A stretch of 37,874 nt of DNA from contig JAISYB010000094.1 in NCBI GenBank assembly GCA_031270215.1, positions 1 through 37,874 on the forward strand. Reading direction: 5' to 3'. Below are positions 32,802 through 37,874 of this stretch, piece after piece. Each line of letters starts with the position of its first letter. The stretch's first letter is position 1. Origin of the DNA: Streptococcaceae bacterium. GTDB taxonomy: Bacteria; Bacillota; Bacilli; Lactobacillales; Streptococcaceae. The position numbers and the translations under genes are program-made. The notes under the pieces are model-generated. The model was not told where the DNA came from. It saw only the letters and a program-made list of their open reading frames with translations, and did no database searches.

Positions 32802-33077
32802 AGCGTTTAACGACATAGCAATTAAGAAATTGATGTCTTTCATACGCAATGTTCGGAAATTTTCGCTTTCTAGGCATTCAAGTTGAGGCTGACCCAAAAG
32901 TCTAAAATTCGCTGATGATGAAATACAAAAAAACGCATGAAATTCATTTGTGGAAACATTGATTTCATACGATTTTTCTATTTTCAAGAGTTTTGGGTCA
33001 AACTCTTACGGAAAAGCTAGTGGCAACACACCTTAGCCGCTTTCCCTTAGATGCTACTACTTAATCACGAACGTTAA
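32802..33077. repeat. Intergenic repeat, long copy B (inverted, with insert)
   Basis: Its reverse complement runs parallel to copy A: AACGTTCGTGATT, CTAAGGGAAAGCGGC, CTAGCTTTTCCGTAA, then TGCCTAGAAAGCGAAAATTT and TATGTCGTTAAACGCT. Between the two halves, at about 32877-33005, a stretch of about 125 bp replaces the 20 bp found in copy A. That insert has terminal inverted repeats around TGACCCAAAA (32890-32899) and TTTTGGGTCA (32991-33000). It lies between ciaR and glmS. Short ORFs here are carried by the repeat and look spurious. Confidence 0.8.
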
Positions 33078-33115
33078 ACAGAGATGCGACTTGTGTCTTA
33101 GTCTAAATAAATCGT

Positions 33116-34930
33116 CTACTCAACTGTCACTGATTTGGCAAGATTTCTTGGCTTATCTACATCTAATCCCCGATGTAGCGAAGCGTAGTATGCCAAAAGC
33201 TGTGTCGGAATCACGGTTACTAGTGGGGTGAGTAGCGGATGTACATTTGGAATGACAATCTCATCTTCATCAATTGCGCAAGCCTCTGTCGCAATGACTA
33301 ACGTATTTGCACCACGAGAATAGACCTCCATTAGATTTCCGCGAGTATGTGGCGCAAGACGTAAGTCACTAATCAAGGCAATGACCGGTGTCCCTTCCTC
33401 AATCAAAGCAATCGTACCATGCTTGAGCTCCCCTGCTGCAAAGCCTTCACATTGGATATAGGAGATTTCTTTCATCTTGAGTGAAGCTTCCTTGGCAACG
33501 TGATAATCACTACCACGCCCAATATAAAAGCAATTGCGTGTATCCTCGGTATATTGATAAGTCAAATCATCAATTACCTCTTTCATGTCAACAATTGCAG
33601 CAATCGCCGTTGCAGCAATCCCCAACTCCCGCACCAAATCAAGCGTTACAGCTTGCGGATTAGAAAGCTTCACTCCAATTGCTTTTGCAAGAATCAACAT
33701 CATGGCGACCTGCGCCGTATAAGCCTTGGTTGAAGCAACGGCAATCTCAGGGCCTGCATGTAGTAGTAGCGTATGCGCTGCCTCTCTTGAAAGAGTAGAG
33801 CCTGGCACATTGGTGATGGTCAAAGCATTTAAGCCCAAACGATTTGTTTCTACCAAGACTTGGCGCAAATCTGCCGTTTCTCCTGATTGAGTTAGATAAA
33901 TAAAGAATGGTTTTTTGGATAAAATCGGAAAATTATAAGCAAATTCGCTCGCCGTATGCACACTAACCGGAATACCCGTCAGCTGCTCAAAAGTCTGCTT
34001 GCTCGCCCAGCCAGCATTTTCTGATGTCCCTGCTGCGACAACATAAAGCTGGTCGCTTGCTAAAATATCCGCTAAAATGGCTTCATCTATCATCATCTCG
34101 CCTGTTCCGTTTGTATATTTTTGGAGCAGGGTGCGAATGACTGTCGGTTGATCGTTGATTTCCTTTAACATATAAAACGGGAACGTTCCCTTACCAATAT
34201 CAGATAAATCAAGCTCGGCAGTAAATGGCTTGCGGACAACCTCCGCGCCTGTTATCGTCAAAATTTTCAGTTCATCTTTTCTTAGAATAACCATTTCATC
34301 ATCATGGATTTCTAAAAATTGATTTGTTTCACGAATCATTGCCATTGCATCACTACAAACCATGTTATAATCTTCCCCTAGACCGATTAATAACGGTGAT
34401 TTCCTTTTAGCGACATAGATAGTTCCCATGTCTGTCGTGTCCATTAAAGCAAAGGCAAAGCTGCCGCTAATCAATGATAGAGCTTTTTGGAATGCCTCCT
34501 GAGTGCTCAAATTATCCCTCTCAACTAATTTAGCAATCAAATTAACCGCAATTTCAGTGTCCGTTTCGCCTGCAAGCTTAACGTCTGCTAGATATTTCTC
34601 TCTTAATGCCACAAAATTTTCAATGACACCGTTATGCACCAAAACAAAACGACCGCTTTGTGATAAATGCGGGTGTGCATTATCAACTGTCGGCTTACCA
34701 TGCGTTGCCCATCTAGTGTGACCGATACCGGCAGAACCTGAAATATCAATCCCTATCTTTGCTCTTAAATCGCTAATTCTGCCAACTGCTTTGATGAGCT
34801 TGAAGCGATTCACTCCCGAGGTCACGTAAATTCCGGCAGAATCATAGCCACGATACTCCAACTTTTCTAAACCCTGCAATAAAATATCTGTTGTGTTTTT
34901 ATTCCCAACAACTCCGACAATACCACACAT
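33116..34930 (-). CDS. glmS: Glutamine--fructose-6-phosphate aminotransferase
   Basis: Makes glucosamine-6-phosphate from fructose-6-phosphate and glutamine, the entry into peptidoglycan amino-sugar synthesis. The 604-aa protein begins MCGIVGVVG, where Cys2 becomes the N-terminal catalytic nucleophile of the glutaminase domain (about 1-235). Two SIS domains follow (about 280-420 and 455-595; VVAAGTSENAGW, SQSGETADL, GRGSDYHVAKEASLKMKE). The C-terminus KPRNLAKSVTVE is diagnostic. The ribosome binding site is weak (CAGGT). The leader is only about 60 nt, too short for a glmS ribozyme. It diverges from the HD-domain gene with overlapping promoters. Confidence 0.97.
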   Translation of the reverse strand: MCGIVGVVGNKNTTDILLQGLEKLEYRGYDSAGIYVTSGVNRFKLIKAVGRISDLRAKIGIDISGSAGIGHTRWATHGKPTVDNAHPHLSQSGRFVLVHNGVIENFVALREKYLADVKLAGETDTEIAVNLIAKLVERDNLSTQEAFQKALSLISGSFAFALMDTTDMGTIYVAKRKSPLLIGLGEDYNMVCSDAMAMIRETNQFLEIHDDEMVILRKDELKILTITGAEVVRKPFTAELDLSDIGKGTFPFYMLKEINDQPTVIRTLLQKYTNGTGEMMIDEAILADILASDQLYVVAAGTSENAGWASKQTFEQLTGIPVSVHTASEFAYNFPILSKKPFFIYLTQSGETADLRQVLVETNRLGLNALTITNVPGSTLSREAAHTLLLHAGPEIAVASTKAYTAQVAMMLILAKAIGVKLSNPQAVTLDLVRELGIAATAIAAIVDMKEVIDDLTYQYTEDTRNCFYIGRGSDYHVAKEASLKMKEISYIQCEGFAAGELKHGTIALIEEGTPVIALISDLRLAPHTRGNLMEVYSRGANTLVIATEACAIDEDEIVIPNVHPLLTPLVTVIPTQLLAYYASLHRGLDVDKPRNLAKSVTVE

Positions 34931-34995
34931 ATCAATACCTGCTTTCTTCGTTTTTCTAAAATGGTATAGCTAATGTTATTTTTATTACATCAACA

Positions 34996-35024
34996 AATGT
35001 ATCGCTTTTTGTTGTTTTTGTCAA
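34996..35024 (-). promoter_or_regulatory. glmS promoter
   Basis: Perfect -35 TTGACA (35024-35019), a 17-nt spacer and -10 TACATT (35001-34996). Its -35 lies on the same bases as the -35 of the divergent promoter. Confidence 0.75.
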
Positions 35025-35046
35025 ATATTTTGTATATTGGTATACT
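35018..35046 (+). promoter_or_regulatory. Promoter of the HD-domain gene
   Basis: -35 TTGTCA (35018-35023), a 17-nt spacer and -10 TATACT (35041-35046). It shares five -35 bases with the glmS promoter on the other strand. GTATA-TTGG-TATAC (35032-35045) is a small inverted repeat over the -10. A TACAAT near 35119 is a possible second -10. Confidence 0.6.
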
Positions 35047-35159
35047 TTTGTTGCCAGGATTTTATAATTTATCAATAAAAACAGGGACTTCCTACTTTCT
35101 ACATTCTCCGCTTTTCGTTACAATAAAGGTAGTCAAACTTCAAATAGAAAGGAATAGCT

Positions 35160-36479
35160 ATGACATTTAGTGAAAAAGTTTTTCGTGATCCAGTTCACAA
35201 CTACGTTCATGTCAATCAAAGGATTATCTATCAGCTGATTAATACCAGAGAATTTCAACGGCTCAGACGTATCAAACAGCTCGGAACATCGAGTTTTACT
35301 TTCCATGGCGCTGAACATTCGAGATTTTCCCATAGCTTAGGTGTCTATGAAATCACTCGAAAAATCACAGAAATGTTTGAAACGAAATATCCTGCTTCAA
35401 AGCTTAAAGGCGGCTGGCTTCCTGAGGAAACGTTAATCGCTTTGATTGCAGCGCTGCTCCATGACATCGGACACGGTGCTTATTCACATACTTTTGAACA
35501 TATCTTTAAAACTGACCACGAGCACATCACGCAGGAGATTATCACTAGCGACACTACCGAGGTTGGTCAACTTCTTAGGCAATATGACACGTCACTCCCT
35601 GAAAAAGTCGCAGCCGTGATTAGCCATGACTATCCAAATCCGCAGGTTACCTCTTTGATTTCCTCGCAGATTGATGCCGATAGAATGGACTACCTGCTGC
35701 GTGACGCTTATTTTACAGGGGCAACGTATGGCAATTTCGATTTAACGCGTATTCTTCGTGTTATCAGACCACATGCTTCCGGAATTACTTTTAAAAGATC
35801 CGGAATGCATGCAGTCGAGGACTATCTGGTTAGTCGTTATCAGATGTATATGCAGGTTTATTTTCACCCTGCAAGCCGCTCAGTTGAGGTGATTTTAAAT
35901 CATTTACTCAAGAGAGCCAAAATCGTTTTCGCTGAGGATTTCGACTTTTTCCAAAGAACCAGCCCAAGATTGCTCCCTTTTTTCAGCAATCATTTCACCC
36001 TAAGTGACTATCTTGCGCTTGACGATAGTGTTTTAAACACCTATATCTCAGTTTGGATTAACCACCCGGACGCGATATTAAGTGATTTGGCGGATCGCTT
36101 TATCAATCGCAGAATCTTTAAATCAATCATCTTCGATGACGAAGAACAACTAGCGCCACTCTTAAAAAATATTGAGGCAGCAGGCTTTGACCCTAGCTAT
36201 TACACAGCAATTCACTCAAGCTTTGACTTGCCATATGACCTGTATCGCCCAAAGACAATTAACCCTAGAACGCAAATTGAGATAATCGAAGCTGACGGCA
36301 CATTAGCTGAGCTGTCTTCGCTTAGCCCGATTGTTAAGGCATTGACCGGAATTAAGGCGGGAGATAAGCGTTTCTTTTTCCCAAAGGAAATGCTACTTGA
36401 GCAAACGAGTTTGTTTAGCGAAGCAATCGAAGCATTTCAGGAAAAAATCAAAAATGGAAAATTAAAAAAGGAGCTGTAA
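35160..36479 (+). CDS. HD-domain phosphohydrolase (dNTPase-like, YwfO/EF1143 type)
   Basis: The 439-aa protein has the HD metal-site residues in order: His in AEHSRFSHSLGV (about 50-58), the His-Asp pair in LLHDIGHGAYSHTFEH (about 100-116) and Asp in SSQIDADRMDYLLRDA (about 175). The layout is that of the SAMHD1/dGTPase-like family, whose E. faecalis member EF1143 is, as I recall, a dNTP triphosphohydrolase. AAAGGA lies 6 nt before the ATG. It is followed after 2 bp by the HAD phosphatase gene, whose ribosome binding site lies in its last codons, so the two are an operon. A role in dNTP control is inferred from the family. Confidence 0.85.
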   Translation: MTFSEKVFRDPVHNYVHVNQRIIYQLINTREFQRLRRIKQLGTSSFTFHGAEHSRFSHSLGVYEITRKITEMFETKYPASKLKGGWLPEETLIALIAALLHDIGHGAYSHTFEHIFKTDHEHITQEIITSDTTEVGQLLRQYDTSLPEKVAAVISHDYPNPQVTSLISSQIDADRMDYLLRDAYFTGATYGNFDLTRILRVIRPHASGITFKRSGMHAVEDYLVSRYQMYMQVYFHPASRSVEVILNHLLKRAKIVFAEDFDFFQRTSPRLLPFFSNHFTLSDYLALDDSVLNTYISVWINHPDAILSDLADRFINRRIFKSIIFDDEEQLAPLLKNIEAAGFDPSYYTAIHSSFDLPYDLYRPKTINPRTQIEIIEADGTLAELSSLSPIVKALTGIKAGDKRFFFPKEMLLEQTSLFSEAIEAFQEKIKNGKLKKEL

Positions 36480-36481
36480 TA

Positions 36482-37288
36482 TTGATTAAATTAGTAGCAA
36501 TTGACATTGACGGAACATTATTAAACGATAAACGAGAAATCACGCCGGAGGTAAAATCAGCCATTCGCCGCGCTAAGGAAAAGGGTGTTAAAATCGTCAT
36601 CACGACCGGCAGACCGTTTCACGGTGTAAAAGACATCTTAGCAGAGCTTAATTTACTGGAGGACGGTGATTACGTGATTACCTTTAACGGTGCATTAGTC
36701 GTTAGGACTAAGGATAATAGCGAATTTATCCGGAAACCGTTGGCATATGAAGATTATTTAGATATTGAGCGTTTATCAAGGGAATTAAATGTTCACCTGC
36801 ACGCTAACGCCGCCGACTGTATCTATACCGCTAATCGCAATATCTCAAAATACACGGTCAATGAAGCGTTTATCGTTGATATGCCGCTTTTATACCGCAC
36901 GCCAGAGGAGATGACACCTAATCTTGAAATCATAAAATGTATGTATATTGATGAGCCTGAGTTTTTAGATAAGGTCATTCCACAGATTGAAGAAAGGTTT
37001 GAAGATCGGTTTACAATGGTTCGCAGTACACCTTTCTACTATGAGCTGCTCAATCGAGAAGTCAGCAAGGGACAGGCTGTTATCGCTTTAGCAATCAAAT
37101 TAGGGTTTACGCAAAGCGAAACAATGGCGATTGGCGATGCGGACAATGACATAGCCATGCTTGAGGTTGTCGGTCATCCTGTTGCCATGGGAAATGCGAC
37201 GGAAAATATTCTGGCGGTCGCTAGAAAGGTCACTAAATCAAATAACGAGCACGGTGTCGCCCATGCAATCGAGCAATGGGTGCTGTAG
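36482..37288 (+). CDS. Cof-type HAD sugar phosphatase
   Basis: The 268-aa hydrolase of the HAD superfamily, type IIB cap, starts at TTG 36482 (AAGGAG 8 nt upstream). Motif I DIDGTLL with the nucleophile Asp8 and Asp10, motif II TTGRP, motif III Lys in VSKGQAV and motif IV GDADNDIAML are all intact. The cap domain spans about 85-190. It resembles YidA-like sugar phosphatases active on small phosphorylated metabolites; the true substrate is unknown. It is co-directional with and 2 bp from the HD gene. Downstream, 37289-37449 holds no recognisable gene. Confidence 0.9.
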   Translation: MIKLVAIDIDGTLLNDKREITPEVKSAIRRAKEKGVKIVITTGRPFHGVKDILAELNLLEDGDYVITFNGALVVRTKDNSEFIRKPLAYEDYLDIERLSRELNVHLHANAADCIYTANRNISKYTVNEAFIVDMPLLYRTPEEMTPNLEIIKCMYIDEPEFLDKVIPQIEERFEDRFTMVRSTPFYYELLNREVSKGQAVIALAIKLGFTQSETMAIGDADNDIAMLEVVGHPVAMGNATENILAVARKVTKSNNEHGVAHAIEQWVL

Positions 37289-37449
37289 AAAAGTTGAGTC
37301 AATTGAGATTTGCCTGATAAGACTTTCTGAAAAAGGCAGCTGCAAGGGCAAAAAAGCAAGACGAGATAAGCTTGTCAGCCCGCTAGCTTTGCCGAGCCGC
37401 TTTTCACCAATCCCACAATAAAGCTTTTAAACAGACGGAACAATACGAA

Positions 37450-37490
37450 ACCCCTATAAAGTAGATAATCCAAATCCGCTTTATAGGGGT
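37450..37490. terminator. Probable bidirectional terminator hairpin between convergent genes
   Basis: A perfect 12-bp stem (37450-37461 with 37479-37490) with a 17-nt loop. Only short T-runs follow (TTGTTTA on plus, TTTCGTATT on minus), so efficiency is uncertain. It separates the HAD gene from the convergent DUF6273 gene. Confidence 0.6.
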
Positions 37491-37576
37491 CAGTTGTTTA
37501 AGCTGCTCAATCATCTGCCAGCTGCGTAAAATCACCGTTTGAAGTCTTCATATACTTCATCATGGGTTTGGTGGAG

Positions 37577-37874
37577 CTACGGAGCTACGTCCTCCTTCCA
37601 GTTGTTGACATAGACATACATCGCAGGGCAGACACCTAGGTTAGAAGTCGTTGGCATAGAGTCATTGAAGTCGCCATCGTCAACAGCTGCTCCCCAATCT
37701 TGACAAACGCCGGGTGAGCGTAACCAATATTCATCTCCAATTCGCACTCTGAGTCCGATATCATACGGAGCGCCAGCCCAGACCTCATCTATTTTCCAAA
37801 TATCACCCAAGCTTAGGGCAAACGCCTGCTTTTGATAGCCGGTTCCGCTAGATTTTAAGCTATCACCATCACCT
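37577..37874 (-). CDS. DUF6273-domain protein (5' end cut by window edge)
   Basis: The frame is open from the window edge to the TAG ending at 37577; 98 sense codons are seen and the start lies outside. The visible part carries the DUF6273 signature: GDIWKIDEVW near a polar segment, RIGDEYWLRSPG, then SNLGVCPAMYVYV at the C-terminus. DUF6273 domains are common at the C-termini of secreted or surface proteins of Firmicutes, with an unknown, possibly carbohydrate-binding, role. The sequence upstream of residue Met/Leu (37810) is clearly coding in the same frame (GYQKQAFALSLGD), so a start there is not real. Confidence 0.75.
   Translation of the reverse strand, partial: GDGDSLKSSGTGYQKQAFALSLGDIWKIDEVWAGAPYDIGLRVRIGDEYWLRSPGVCQDWGAAVDDGDFNDSMPTTSNLGVCPAMYVYVNNWKEDVAP

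Noticed and set aside
32769..32987. 72-codon minus-strand ORF between glmS and ciaR
   Set aside because: It lies entirely in the inverted intergenic repeat copy B, ends in the ciaR promoter region and has no ribosome binding site; it is a product of the repeat.
34931..34995. Possible glmS ribozyme upstream of glmS
   Set aside because: The predicted transcript start leaves a leader of only about 60 nt, too short for the ribozyme core, and no ribozyme-like pairing was seen.
37577..37810. Complete 77-codon gene starting at 37810
   Set aside because: The frame continues upstream to the window edge with coding character, and no ribosome binding site precedes 37810; it is the 3' part of a longer gene.

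Overview
The window looks like chromosomal DNA of a low-GC Gram-positive coccus of the order Lactobacillales (Streptococcaceae/Enterococcaceae side). The evidence is an hrcA-grpE-dnaK-dnaJ operon with CIRCE operators, a clpB with a CtsR box, a CiaR/CiaH-type two-component pair, a WxL surface-protein cluster with its DUF916/DUF3324 partner, an Rgg-type and an Mga-like regulator, and strong AGGAGG ribosome binding sites with frequent TTG/GTG starts. I cannot name the genus from sequence reading alone.

Layout: 1-830 is a truncated gene for a secreted protein with a SipW-dependent-type signal peptide. Its promoter fires into a ten-copy pentanucleotide repeat, and a roughly 21-bp phased repeat array lies further upstream. 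1536-6672 is the minus-strand heat-shock operon hrcA-grpE-dnaK-dnaJ with two CIRCE elements around the hrcA promoter. 6870-9100 is an accessory patch: a decayed Rgg-like copy, a compact minus-strand transcription unit (promoter, three hairpins, a 26-codon ORF, bidirectional terminator) and an intact Rgg-like regulator. 9192-10545 is infC-rpmI-rplT behind an attenuator leader of the L20 type; infC probably starts at an AUA codon. 10556-21875 is a WxL cluster: Mga-like regulator, sortase, DUF916/DUF3324 protein, three small WxL proteins, a small LPXTG protein and a 1604-aa WxL protein with solenoid-like repeats. 22344-25634 holds cmk, a LysM membrane protein, a ferredoxin, a CPBP protease and an aldo/keto reductase. 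25876-30294 carries clpB and argH. 30745-32738 is ciaR-ciaH. 33116-37288 holds glmS, divergent from an HD-domain phosphohydrolase and a HAD phosphatase. The right edge cuts a DUF6273 protein.

How the parts work together: the chaperone genes (HrcA/CIRCE and CtsR control) and ciaRH handle stress and envelope status. The WxL cluster makes a peptidoglycan-associated surface assembly: WxL proteins, their DUF916/DUF3324 membrane partner, an LPXTG protein and a sortase to attach it, with a local Mga-like regulator. An internal hairpin terminator probably lowers partner and sortase expression relative to the abundant WxL proteins.

Non-coding structure is unusually rich. A family of related intergenic repeats recurs at least six times. 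The best candidates for something undescribed are the repeat-led promoter of the SipW-type gene, the 21-bp phased array, and the small transcription unit beside the Rgg gene. No tRNA, rRNA, CRISPR array, transposase or prophage gene was recognised.
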